The notes below the pieces were generated by a model. It was not told the DNA's origin. It searched no databases and worked only from the letters and a program-made list of their open reading frames with translations. The position numbers and the translations under genes were made by a program. From RGIG3002 sp964449325 (GTDB lineage Bacteria; Bacillota; Clostridia; Lachnospirales; Lachnospiraceae): a DNA stretch of 64,000 bases. Location: NCBI GenBank assembly GCA_964449325.1, contig CAYUYJ010000011.1, forward strand, positions 39,031-103,030. Reading direction: 5' to 3'. Below are positions 35,848 through 43,695 of this stretch, one piece after another. Every line of letters starts with the position of its first letter. Within the stretch, counting starts at the first letter, position 1.

Positions 35848-38130
35848 CTACATTTCAGTAAGCTCACAAACAAACTGTTTGCTAAAGAGAATTCTCTTCT
35901 CTCTTCCATTATAAAGTATCACAATTTCTTTATAGTTGGACTTATAATTATCCGTAACCGTTTCCCATTTCAGGGTTGTTCCTGTTTTCGTTATCTTATA
36001 ACGATTATAAATACCTTTTTGATAATCCAGTGTTTCCCCATCATCTTCATAATGGATATATTCGCCGTCTGCACCGGATTCCACATACAAATACAATGTA
36101 TCCAGCTTCTTATTATCAATGTGAAGCAGGTTCTTGTAAAGTGGAATGACAGAGCCTTGTTTTACGAAAATCCCAACCGAATCCAACGGCATTTCTATCA
36201 GATATTCTTTTCCGCCCTCGTAGCTTTCTTTTGTAAAATAATGTACCCATGTTCCTTCCGGCAGATACACCGCTCTGCTTTCCTGTCCCTGTCGTACAAC
36301 CGGAGCGAACAAGAGAGAATCTCCAATCATTACTTCATCATTAATCTGCTTGGTTCTCTCATCCTCCGGATAGTTAAAGAACAACGGTCTCAACGCCGGA
36401 CAGCCCGTAGCATGGGCATTTTCCAGTAAATCATAAAGATACGGCAAAAATTCATAACGAAGCTTTAATATATTCCGATAAATTTCCAAGGTCTCTTCAT
36501 CAAAAGCAAACGGTTCCTGTTTCCTTGTATGAATAGAGGAATGATTGCGCAAAAACAAAGAAAACATATTGGCTTCCATCCAACGGATTAACAATTCCTT
36601 AGTTGTTTCGTTTCCAAATCCACCGATATCTACACCGTTTACCGCAAAATTACAGAAATTCATAGTCATAACCTGCGGCAGTGAACCTTCCAAATGAGCC
36701 CATAGTGACTGGTTATCCCCATTCCATGTTGTAGTAAACTGCGCCGTCGTACCAAATGCTGCTCTTGTAATAACCACCGGTCTTTTGTTCTCCTCTTCAA
36801 ATGCCTTGGAAATGGCACGGGACATGTATTCTCCATAAAGGTTATGTACTTCGTCATGGTAGTGCATGCCGTTATCGGAAGGAAATTCCACTTCGTCCGG
36901 CAGCGGGCCGTTGAAAGAAGCCGGTTCGTTCATATCACACCAGATTCCTTTCACATGATTATCCGCCATAAACTCTTTTGTTATTTCCGTTATATAACCG
37001 GCAGTTTCTTTCTGAAAATAATTCGGATATTTGGAGTCTCCCGGCCACACCTGATTTACATACTGCTCCCCGTCTAACGTAGCAAAACCGTTATGCTCTT
37101 TTAAGTAGTCATATATTTCATAACCTTCCTCAACCTTAACACCCGGGTCAATAATGGTGATAAAGTCAATGCCTTCCTTTGAGAAACGGTCTGCCATTCC
37201 CTTCAAATCCGGAAATTCTTCTTTTTTTACGGTATAAACTTTGTACCGCTCCATATAATCAATATCCATATGAATGTAATCAATGGGAATTTGGTATTCC
37301 TCAAACTTTTCGCGAATTTCTTCCATTTCCTCAGCATTATAAGACCATCTGGACTGGTGATACCCCAGCATTTTACGCGGTACGAACAAAGTTTTTCCAA
37401 CAAGTTCCGCATAGGTTTGACTTAACTTCATAGGAGTATCCCCTAACAAAAGAAAATAGTCATACTCTCCCTTTTCACTGCCGATGTAGAGAAACTCATC
37501 GCTATATCTTCCAAAATTGAAAATACATTTATAAGAGGATGGATAGAAAATTCCATAATACCGGTTCTGATGATGATTTACCAAAAAATAATTGATGGAT
37601 TTATATAAGGATTTATAGGTTTCGTTATGCTCACTGGGGTCATCCGTATTCCACGAAACATATTCATAATCCCTACGGTTTAATTGTGCCGCTTTATCTC
37701 CAAGACCGTAAATTTTGTCTCCTTTATCAAACAGCCGGATGTTAATCTGTGTCTTAAAATCAGCCAGTGCTTCTTCTCTCTTATGTCCTTCCAGTTCCGA
37801 AAGGGAAAAATCCTTTTTTTCTACATAAATGGAAGCATCTCCCGCATATTCTTCAAAATAGGTAACCCCTTTTTTCTTAACGGAAAGATGGAAAGCTTTA
37901 TCAATAAAAATCTGATATTCACCGATAACAACAAAGCTGCTTTCCGAAGTTTCTTCCACACGAATTTCCACGCTTTTTCTGTTATAATTCAATTTTACGA
38001 GTTCTTCGCTGTTCTTTACTTTATAAATGCGAAACAGACTGTCATTGATTATTTCCATGTATTTTTCTTCTTTGCCGTTTGAAAACGTAATCTGTTGTCC
38101 TGTTACGCTTACCTTAAGATTTCCTGTCAT
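35848..38130 (-). CDS. Glycoside hydrolase family 31 alpha-glucosidase
   Basis: A 760-aa family GH31 enzyme, most likely an alpha-glucosidase or alpha-xylosidase. The catalytic nucleophile Asp is in GIWCDMNEPASFNGP, and the acid/base Asp in TTTWNGDNQSLWAHLEGSLP. An N-terminal beta-sandwich of about 200 residues and C-terminal beta domains flank the barrel. No signal peptide is seen, so it acts in the cytoplasm on imported oligosaccharides. ATG at 38130 was chosen for GGAGG four bases upstream; an upstream frame to 38193 is not needed. It diverges from an AraC regulator across an A+T-rich gap with repeated TTGCTATTT-like elements. Confidence 0.9.
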   Translation of the reverse strand: MTGNLKVSVTGQQITFSNGKEEKYMEIINDSLFRIYKVKNSEELVKLNYNRKSVEIRVEETSESSFVVIGEYQIFIDKAFHLSVKKKGVTYFEEYAGDASIYVEKKDFSLSELEGHKREEALADFKTQINIRLFDKGDKIYGLGDKAAQLNRRDYEYVSWNTDDPSEHNETYKSLYKSINYFLVNHHQNRYYGIFYPSSYKCIFNFGRYSDEFLYIGSEKGEYDYFLLLGDTPMKLSQTYAELVGKTLFVPRKMLGYHQSRWSYNAEEMEEIREKFEEYQIPIDYIHMDIDYMERYKVYTVKKEEFPDLKGMADRFSKEGIDFITIIDPGVKVEEGYEIYDYLKEHNGFATLDGEQYVNQVWPGDSKYPNYFQKETAGYITEITKEFMADNHVKGIWCDMNEPASFNGPLPDEVEFPSDNGMHYHDEVHNLYGEYMSRAISKAFEEENKRPVVITRAAFGTTAQFTTTWNGDNQSLWAHLEGSLPQVMTMNFCNFAVNGVDIGGFGNETTKELLIRWMEANMFSLFLRNHSSIHTRKQEPFAFDEETLEIYRNILKLRYEFLPYLYDLLENAHATGCPALRPLFFNYPEDERTKQINDEVMIGDSLLFAPVVRQGQESRAVYLPEGTWVHYFTKESYEGGKEYLIEMPLDSVGIFVKQGSVIPLYKNLLHIDNKKLDTLYLYVESGADGEYIHYEDDGETLDYQKGIYNRYKITKTGTTLKWETVTDNYKSNYKEIVILYNGREKRILFSKQFVCELTEM

Positions 38131-38320
38131 ACTTCCTCCATTCCGTACACTTTGTACTGTTTCAATTTTCTTTGTTTTCATTTCGGATAACACTTTTTAT
38201 AATTAGATTATTATATGATTCTTTGAAAATTTCCTTTGCTATTTTGCTATTTTTTATAATTATATTGCTTTTTAAAAAAAATTTATGTACTATTAAAAAA
38301 ACGCATTAAGAGGAATAAAA

Positions 38321-39208
38321 ATGAATCAAAAGGAATCTGTACAAAAAACGAAAATCGAAAAAGAAAATACCGCTCACGGCTCTTCCCTTTTTCCCTGTGC
38401 CTGCTATGACAGCTGGCTTGTGGAAACCTATCCTGCCATTAATCTTCACTGGCACCCGGAGTTGGAGATGAATCTGGTTGTAAGCGGCAAAGCAGAGGTT
38501 ATGATTAATTTTGAATCTCATGTTGTTTCTAAAGGGGATATTATCCTGATAAATAAAGAGGAAGTACATGGCTTTTTTCGTTATCAAAGCCAGGATTTTA
38601 ATTGTAAAGCTGTGGTATTTCATCTGGATTTTATCGGCGCAAAGACACCGGATGATGTGTTTATGGAACTCTTAAGTCCACTTGTAAACAAAGAAAAGCG
38701 CTTTTCCAATTTCATAGCACAGAACGCACCGGTATATAGGGAACTGAAAAAACACTTAGAACAAATATTTCTTCTATATGAGGAGAAAAAGCCCTATTAC
38801 AAGCTTTTACTAAAGTCCGAAATACTGATGGTTTTTTATCTTCTTTTTTCGTCCTCTTCCGTAAAGAACGGTATCCGTTATTCCAAGCGAAATGCTTCCA
38901 TGAAAACAGCGATTGATTTTATTGCAGAAAACTATAACCGGCATATCAGTGCCGAGGAAGCTGCCGCTGTTGCCGGTTATAGCAAATATCACTTCTTACG
39001 AATTTTTAAAGAAGCCGCCGGAATGGAATTTTCGCGTTATGTAAATCGTGTCCGCTTTGATCATGCGGTACTTCTGCTCAAAGAAAGTAATCTTTCTGTT
39101 ACGGATATTGCTTTAGCAACCGGTTTTTCCGATTCTGCTTATTTTACCAAAAAGTTTAAAGAAGAGTTTCATACCACACCTCTTTCTTTTCGGAAAAGCT
39201 TTGAATGA
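38321..39208 (+). CDS. AraC-family transcriptional regulator
   Basis: A 295-aa regulator with an N-terminal cupin-like sensor (NLHWHPELEMNLVVSG, about residues 45-60) and two C-terminal helix-turn-helix motifs (AEEAAAVAGYSKYHFLRIFK and VTDIALATGFSDSAYFTKKF). It likely controls the divergent GH31 gene in response to a sugar; the ligand is not predictable. AGAGGAA lies 6 bases before the ATG. It converges on the SGNH hydrolase gene with only 8 bases between. Confidence 0.9.
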   Translation: MNQKESVQKTKIEKENTAHGSSLFPCACYDSWLVETYPAINLHWHPELEMNLVVSGKAEVMINFESHVVSKGDIILINKEEVHGFFRYQSQDFNCKAVVFHLDFIGAKTPDDVFMELLSPLVNKEKRFSNFIAQNAPVYRELKKHLEQIFLLYEEKKPYYKLLLKSEILMVFYLLFSSSSVKNGIRYSKRNASMKTAIDFIAENYNRHISAEEAAAVAGYSKYHFLRIFKEAAGMEFSRYVNRVRFDHAVLLLKESNLSVTDIALATGFSDSAYFTKKFKEEFHTTPLSFRKSFE

Positions 39209-39216
39209 AAATTTGA

Positions 39217-40548
39217 TTACTCTCCGTTTGCGCCAGACACAAGCAATCCTAAAATTGTAAAAGCATCTCCGGACGAGGCAGAATTTTTCTTGATTACGAT
39301 TTCATGTTCCGTAGCACTGTCAGAAGTAAAACATTCCGTAGCCTGCGCATAGTTTCCCCAGCCACCACTAAAATCAGCATTTAATGTATTCGTCAGATTT
39401 CCGTCCACATAAACATCAAACTGCCCACCCTTTCCGTCAATCCGGCAATAATAAAGAAGTCCGAAGTTTGCACAACGAATGGTAAATTTAATTTCTCCGC
39501 CGCTCTCAGTACTAAAGTCGTTGGGAAATGCCGGAAAAACAGAAGCCTTCTCAAACCCATCCATACTATCCGGCTCTATGCTTTCCGCATCCAGTACAGC
39601 TGCATTAATATAACATCTTTTTGTTACAGTTTCCTCTTTTATTGGTGTCGGTTCTTCATAAGTATCCATCTGCTCATAAACGGAATTCAAATACTTCCAC
39701 AAAATTTCTCCTGTTATGGCATGCCCCAAAGCAGATGGGTGCACCGTGTCGCCGGATAATTCTTTTTCCGTATATTTTCCCGTTTCTTCCATTTCTTTTA
39801 TAACATTACGATAACTCACCATAGGCAGCGAATACGAAAAACCCACAATGGACTGGTTTTCCTGTGCACCGGTAATATCAGCTTGCGCCATAAATAAAAG
39901 CAGAATTGCCGGAGAAGTTTCACTTTCTGCAATGGTTCGTATCAAATTGTCATAGGCTTTTTTGTAAAATTGCGTATTACTGTCATTTACGGCAAATTCC
40001 ACCAATACAAGATCCGGTTTATAAACTAATACATCCTTTGTTACTCTGTGTACCCCAAGATAAGAATCTGTTGCCCCGATTCCTGCATTGATACATACAA
40101 ATTCAGTATCCGGAAAAGTTTCCTCCCACCACGAAAAAAAGAGTTCTGCATAGCTTTTCTTTTCGGTAATTTCGCTATCCTTTGAACCATTTGATATAGT
40201 TCCCTGCGTAATGGAACCACCCAAAACTGCAATCGTTACTTTTTCTCCCTTTTCAGCCTTTTTCATTACTTTGGCAAGTGCTGCTTCATCGCTCCCCTTC
40301 CAATAGTCGGCAAGTGCCATTTCTTCTTCGGTTACATAAGAAGTAGGTGATGTGATTGTCGCTCTTTTCTCCGTTTCACTTGCGCTTTGTTCTTCCTTTT
40401 CTGTGACGGCTTTTTCCGTTGCCTGTTCAGATGTTTCACTTACTTCTGCATTATCAATGCTTCCTTGCCTGCACCCTGAAATAATAACAGCAGTCGAAAG
40501 AAAACACATTATTGCCAGTGCAATTCTTTTCATATTTATTGTTAGCAT
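39217..40548 (-). CDS. Secreted SGNH/GDSL hydrolase lipoprotein
   Basis: A 443-aa predicted lipoprotein esterase. The signal sequence ends at VIISGC, the lipidated Cys. An acidic Ser/Thr/Glu linker leads to the SGNH domain: block I VAVLGGSITQG (catalytic Ser), block II Gly in INAGIGATDSY, block III Asn in VEFAVNDSN, and block V DTVHPSALGHA with Asp and His. The C-terminal 130 residues look like a beta-sandwich (FAILY-type accessory domain) that may bind carbohydrate, so deacetylation of a glycan is plausible. The start ATG at 40548 has GGGGGAG upstream and overlaps the XRE stop by 7 bases, so the two are probably cotranscribed. Confidence 0.82.
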   Translation of the reverse strand: MLTINMKRIALAIMCFLSTAVIISGCRQGSIDNAEVSETSEQATEKAVTEKEEQSASETEKRATITSPTSYVTEEEMALADYWKGSDEAALAKVMKKAEKGEKVTIAVLGGSITQGTISNGSKDSEITEKKSYAELFFSWWEETFPDTEFVCINAGIGATDSYLGVHRVTKDVLVYKPDLVLVEFAVNDSNTQFYKKAYDNLIRTIAESETSPAILLLFMAQADITGAQENQSIVGFSYSLPMVSYRNVIKEMEETGKYTEKELSGDTVHPSALGHAITGEILWKYLNSVYEQMDTYEEPTPIKEETVTKRCYINAAVLDAESIEPDSMDGFEKASVFPAFPNDFSTESGGEIKFTIRCANFGLLYYCRIDGKGGQFDVYVDGNLTNTLNADFSGGWGNYAQATECFTSDSATEHEIVIKKNSASSGDAFTILGLLVSGANGE

Positions 40549-40748
40549 AACTCCCCCTCTTCCCAAAATAATTCATCCAGTGTTTTTCCAAGACATTTAC
40601 ATATTGTTACACATAAATTAATGGTGGGGTTATAGTCTCCTTTTTCTATTGCCGATATGGTCTGTCTTGATACGCCTACCCTATCAGCAAGCTCCTGCTG
40701 GGACAAATCCAATGCCGCCCTTGCAGATTTCATTTTCAAATTTTTCAC
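40542..40748 (-). CDS. XRE-family transcriptional regulator
   Basis: A 68-aa helix-turn-helix protein of the small XRE (YgzD-like) type. The DNA-binding core is SQQELADRVGVSRQTISAIE, then KGDYNPTINLCVTICKCLGKTLDELF. It follows a membrane-protein gene after 39 bases and precedes the SGNH hydrolase gene. It is the natural candidate to bind the 15-base palindrome at 41390-41431 upstream of the pair. Confidence 0.9.
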   Translation of the reverse strand: MKNLKMKSARAALDLSQQELADRVGVSRQTISAIEKGDYNPTINLCVTICKCLGKTLDELFWEEGELC

Positions 40749-40787
40749 TCTTTTCTCATTCCCTTCGCTTCACTCAAAGAACATATC

Positions 40788-41330
40788 TTATTCCTCTTTG
40801 TCCTCTTTACGGTCTTTGATTTCCTTCAGCAAAAGAACTACAAAAATAGCAAGAAACATAAATCCAATCATAATATTTCCTATTCCGTTCATCATATCGC
40901 TTGAAGCCATTTCACGGTCATGTGCCAAAACATTACTGAAGCCAAGTATAAAATTAGCAATACCTACCACTGCAAAAACAATAAGCAGTGGTTTTCGTCT
41001 TTCATTTAAAGCAAAATAGGAATCATGCCAGATACAGTATGTAACATAAACAAGAATGCCAATACAGGAAGTTGTAATCTGTGTACCAAAAACGTCTGCA
41101 ATCGGCTGCGATGCAATTTCATTGTAAAATGCAACAAGCATATTTAAAATAAGCAAAGTAAAAAATCCGTATTTAAACCCTCTTCCTCTTGACAGTTCCT
41201 GTCTTTCATCGTATTCACATCTTAGCTTTCCGTCTGTTTTCCCTTTTTTGACTACAATATACAAGCAAACTATAAGCACAAGAAAGCCTATGATGCTTCC
41301 AACCAAAATTCCACATATGTATTCATTCAT
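40788..41330 (-). CDS. Membrane protein paired with an XRE regulator
   Basis: A 180-aa protein with five hydrophobic segments: about residues 8-27, 55-73, 84-104, 114-134 and 148-168. The cytoplasmic loop after helix 1 has CEYDERQELSRGRGFKYGF, a block common to small Firmicute membrane proteins that neighbour YgzD-like XRE genes. It is transcribed first, with the XRE gene next. Function is unknown; the C-terminus is highly charged (KEIKDRKEDKEE). Confidence 0.75.
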   Translation of the reverse strand: MNEYICGILVGSIIGFLVLIVCLYIVVKKGKTDGKLRCEYDERQELSRGRGFKYGFFTLLILNMLVAFYNEIASQPIADVFGTQITTSCIGILVYVTYCIWHDSYFALNERRKPLLIVFAVVGIANFILGFSNVLAHDREMASSDMMNGIGNIMIGFMFLAIFVVLLLKEIKDRKEDKEE

Positions 41331-41378
41331 GTATTTTTCCTCCTATGCTTTGTTAACCCCTTTTTGTTTTATGCAGTA

Positions 41379-41431
41379 TTTATATCATATTGATAGCAAA
41401 ATGTCAATTATATTTTACATTTTGCTATCAA
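41379..41431 (-). promoter_or_regulatory. Promoter and palindromic operator of the membrane-protein/XRE genes
   Basis: On the minus strand TTGACA (41402-41407) and TATAAA (41379-41384) are 17 bases apart. Perfect 15-base arms TTGATAGCAAAATGT and ACATTTTGCTATCAA (41390-41404, 41417-41431) with a 12-base spacer surround the -35 box, so a bound dimer would block it. Confidence 0.7.
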
Positions 41432-41507
41432 AGTACTAGGCGTACACAAAAGCAGAGAAACAATTACACCGTAATGTGAATTTTTAAATTCCAGTTTTTA
41501 ACCCTCA

Positions 41508-41762
41508 TCAAATCTGGAATTTACTCTTGCACATAGTTTCTGTTACTATACTGCTCCCGATTGAAATCTGTACTCTCACCCCGAGAACACCATTGGCCGC
41601 TCTTCGATTGTATGCTTTCTGTTCCATAACCTCGCTTACCAGATCTTCCTTGTAAACAATAAGCAGATTCTTGATTATGGAAAAGTGTGTGTAAATAAAG
41701 TCGAACTGTTCTTCCAGCGCACCGCCGATATATTCATCAATATTTATCGCTCCAGATTTCAT
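41508..41762 (-). CDS. Small hypothetical protein
   Basis: An 84-aa protein. The N-terminus (MKSGAINIDEYIGGALEEQF) is preceded by AAGGAGG with good spacing, so it is probably translated. The rest is mixed, with VRVQISIGSSIVTETMCKSK at the end. I do not recognise the family; the first 20 residues faintly resemble small proteins carried by phages and integrative elements, which fits its place at the edge of the accessory island. It may be a remnant. Confidence 0.45.
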   Translation of the reverse strand: MKSGAINIDEYIGGALEEQFDFIYTHFSIIKNLLIVYKEDLVSEVMEQKAYNRRAANGVLGVRVQISIGSSIVTETMCKSKFQI

Positions 41763-41867
41763 ATCTGCCTCCTTATGAAAGTTCTGAAGCATAACCGGTT
41801 TTGCTTCTTTGTCTTGCTGACAATAGTTATTATAAGTTGTGATGGCTTATTATTCGTTACCCAAAGC

Positions 41868-41902
41868 TTGTACCAAAAGTACAATGGGATTGTACTTTTT
41901 TA
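41868..41902 (+). terminator. Mutually exclusive hairpins with U-tract in a gene-free stretch
   Basis: Three arms: TTGTAC (41868-41873), GTACAA (41879-41884) and TTGTAC (41890-41895). The second can pair with the first or, as an 11-base stem (AAAAGTACAAT/ATTGTACTTTT), with the third, which is followed by T6. The gene-free stretch 41763-42068 otherwise holds no convincing coding sequence or known element. Confidence 0.5.
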
Positions 41903-42068
41903 GAATGAATAAAATCGGAATTGCAGGATACACATAAGTGCTCACATAAAAAAAGCAAAAAAATATGTTCAGAGTGTCACTATTTGTCATTTTCAGCCGA
42001 TATAATATGTGTATCAGATAGCTTAAGTCCCTACAGGAGTAAGTTAACCAGCAGTTCAATGTATCCTC

Positions 42069-42096
42069 TTGACAGGTGTGCTATACTGAATATTAT
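42069..42096 (+). promoter_or_regulatory. Strong promoter of the rtcB-prfH operon
   Basis: TTGACA (42069-42074) and TATTAT (42091-42096) with a 16-base spacer, close to the sigma-A consensus. The leader peptide begins about 35 bases after the expected start of transcription. Confidence 0.75.
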
Positions 42097-42138
42097 TGAA
42101 ACTAAGAAGACGATTCACTCAGAAAGGAGGCCATTATC

Positions 42139-42216
42139 ATGACACAGAATTACAGAACAAACGCAAGTAACTTAATAGCAAGAGGTATGGTTATCCTTTC
42201 TTCTATTTGTATGTAA
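42139..42216 (+). CDS. Leader peptide of the rtcB operon (25 codons)
   Basis: A 25-codon frame with an excellent ribosome site (AGAAAGGAGG, 8 bases before the ATG). The peptide begins MTQNYRTNASNLIARGMVI and ends ...SICM at TAA. It lies between the strong promoter and a terminator-like hairpin upstream of rtcB, the layout of an attenuator. AGAGGT in its AGA-GGT codons (42181-42186) repeats the 3' arm of that hairpin, and CCTTTCT (42195-42201) can pair with the ribosome site AGAAAGG. Both could link leader translation to rtcB expression. No obvious run of one regulatory codon is present. Confidence 0.65.
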   Translation: MTQNYRTNASNLIARGMVILSSICM

Positions 42217-42261
42217 CAGGCTTATTCTGCCCATTTCAAAAGAAGACTTCATAGAATTTCC

Positions 42262-42296
42262 GCACCTTTTGCTTTGACAATAGAGGTGCTATTTTT
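42262..42296 (+). terminator. Attenuator-like terminator between leader peptide and rtcB
   Basis: Arms GCACCTTT (42262-42269) and AGAGGTGC (42282-42289), 8 pairs including one G-U, with a 12-base loop, then TATTTTTATG. The 5' arm can alternatively pair with AGAGGT inside the leader frame. Confidence 0.6.
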
Positions 42297-42328
42297 ATGC
42301 CCTCGCATCAACAGAAAAGGAAATGATT

Positions 42329-43477
42329 ATGGAGACTATCAAAGGAGCCGTAACTTGTGCTCAAATTTTTACCACTAATAACAAAGAAACTGCAATCGAC
42401 CCGTATGCCATCTCACAGCTTCAGATGATCTGTGATCAGGAAAGTTCTAAGGGATGCCGTATTCGTGTTATGCCTGATGTACATCCCGGTAAGGTTGGAA
42501 CCATTGGTCTCACCATGACCATCGGTGAAAAAATCATTCCGAATCTCATCGGCATTGATATCGGTTGTGGTATGACTCTTGCACAAATTAAGGGAAAGAA
42601 AATTGAATATCAGAAACTGGATATTGTAATCAGAGATTGTATTCCGTCAGGATTTAGCATCAGATCAAAGGCTCACAGATTTGCTTTAGGATTTGATTTT
42701 GACGCACTCCGATGTGCTAAGCACATTCGCACAGGCAAAGCACTCCTAAGTCTTGGCAGCCTTGGAGGGGGAAATCATTTCATTGAAGCAGATAAAGATG
42801 ATAACGGAAATCTCTACATTGTAATCCACACAGGAAGCCGTCACCTCGGTAAAGAAGTGACCGAATACTATTTAAACAAAGGTCAGACACTTCTGAAAGA
42901 CAAAGGACTTACGGTTCCTTATGAAATTACATGGCTGGAGGGAGAACTCATGAAAGATTACCTTCATGACCTTCAGGTTGTTCAGCAGTTTGCCTCCCTG
43001 AACCGAGAAATTATTTTGGATGAACTTGTAAAAGGGATGAAATGGAAGGTGTTGGATTCCTATGAATGTATTCACAACTATGTGGATGCATCTCCAGAAA
43101 CATTAGATACCTTCGGTTCTTCCATGCTTCGCAAGGGAGCTATCTCTGCAAAGTTAAATGAAAGAGTTATCATTCCCATCAATATGCGTGATGGAATCCT
43201 TCTTGGAACCGGACTTGGCAATACAGAATGGAACTGCTCTGCTCCTCATGGTTCCGGAAGAATCATGAAGCGTGAAGAAGTAAAAAACCGTTTTACAGTA
43301 TCTTCCTTCAAATCAGAAATGAAGGGAATCTATTCCAGCTGCATCGGGAAAGACACTCTGGATGAGGCGCCATTTGCCTACAGAAACATTGAAGATATTA
43401 CTGATGTAATTGGAGAAACAGTAACTATTGATCGTATCATCCGTCCGGTCTACAACTTCAAGGCCGGCGGCAATTAG
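42329..43477 (+). CDS. rtcB: RNA-splicing ligase RtcB (short, PrfH-associated type)
   Basis: A 382-aa Mn- and GTP-dependent RNA ligase joining 3'-phosphate or 2',3'-cyclic phosphate ends to 5'-OH ends. Metal and active-site motifs are MPDVHPG (Asp50, His52), GIDIGCGM (Asp77, Cys80), GGGNHF (His150), VIHTGSRHLG, CIHNYVD and the guanylylated His in SAPHGSGR (His307). At 382 aa it is shorter than the roughly 410-480 aa RtcB of tRNA splicing, and matches the form that lies beside prfH. The ATG at 42329 has AAGGAA 8 bases upstream; another ATG is six bases earlier. It is the first full gene of the operon. Confidence 0.95.
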   Translation: METIKGAVTCAQIFTTNNKETAIDPYAISQLQMICDQESSKGCRIRVMPDVHPGKVGTIGLTMTIGEKIIPNLIGIDIGCGMTLAQIKGKKIEYQKLDIVIRDCIPSGFSIRSKAHRFALGFDFDALRCAKHIRTGKALLSLGSLGGGNHFIEADKDDNGNLYIVIHTGSRHLGKEVTEYYLNKGQTLLKDKGLTVPYEITWLEGELMKDYLHDLQVVQQFASLNREIILDELVKGMKWKVLDSYECIHNYVDASPETLDTFGSSMLRKGAISAKLNERVIIPINMRDGILLGTGLGNTEWNCSAPHGSGRIMKREEVKNRFTVSSFKSEMKGIYSSCIGKDTLDEAPFAYRNIEDITDVIGETVTIDRIIRPVYNFKAGGN

Positions 43478-43490
43478 AAAGGACAATACC

Positions 43491-43676
43491 ATGAGCAAAT
43501 ATAGAGAAACACCTTGCAAATATTACTTAAGTTATGGTGAATGCTCCAAAGGACGAGAGGCAGAACACAAAGGCTACTGTCAGCATTGTGACAAGTACTG
43601 CCCCCGTGCCAGAGTGCGCCATATAAACAAAAAGAAACAGTATAACGAAAAGCAGCGCAGTAAATATTCTGCCTGA
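43491..43676 (+). CDS. Small Cys-rich putative zinc protein in the rtcB operon
   Basis: A 61-aa basic protein. Five Cys (positions 9, 18, 30, 33, 37) and nearby His suggest zinc binding; the PCKYYLSYGEC block has the C-X8-C spacing of the first half of CCCH-type RNA-binding fingers, and CQHCDKYC follows. The C-terminal 20 residues are Lys/Arg-rich. AAAGGA lies 7 bases before the ATG at 43491, which is 13 bases after the rtcB stop. It may help RNA recognition by RtcB; this is inference, as I know no characterised relative. Confidence 0.7.
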   Translation: MSKYRETPCKYYLSYGECSKGREAEHKGYCQHCDKYCPRARVRHINKKKQYNEKQRSKYSA

Positions 43677-43695
43677 TACAGAAAGGAAATAATAT

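Noticed and set aside
41850..42059. A 69-codon minus-strand frame, aromatic and hydrophobic in composition.
   Set aside because: No ribosome site, spans the hairpin at 41875-41899, and composition follows A+T-rich noncoding DNA.
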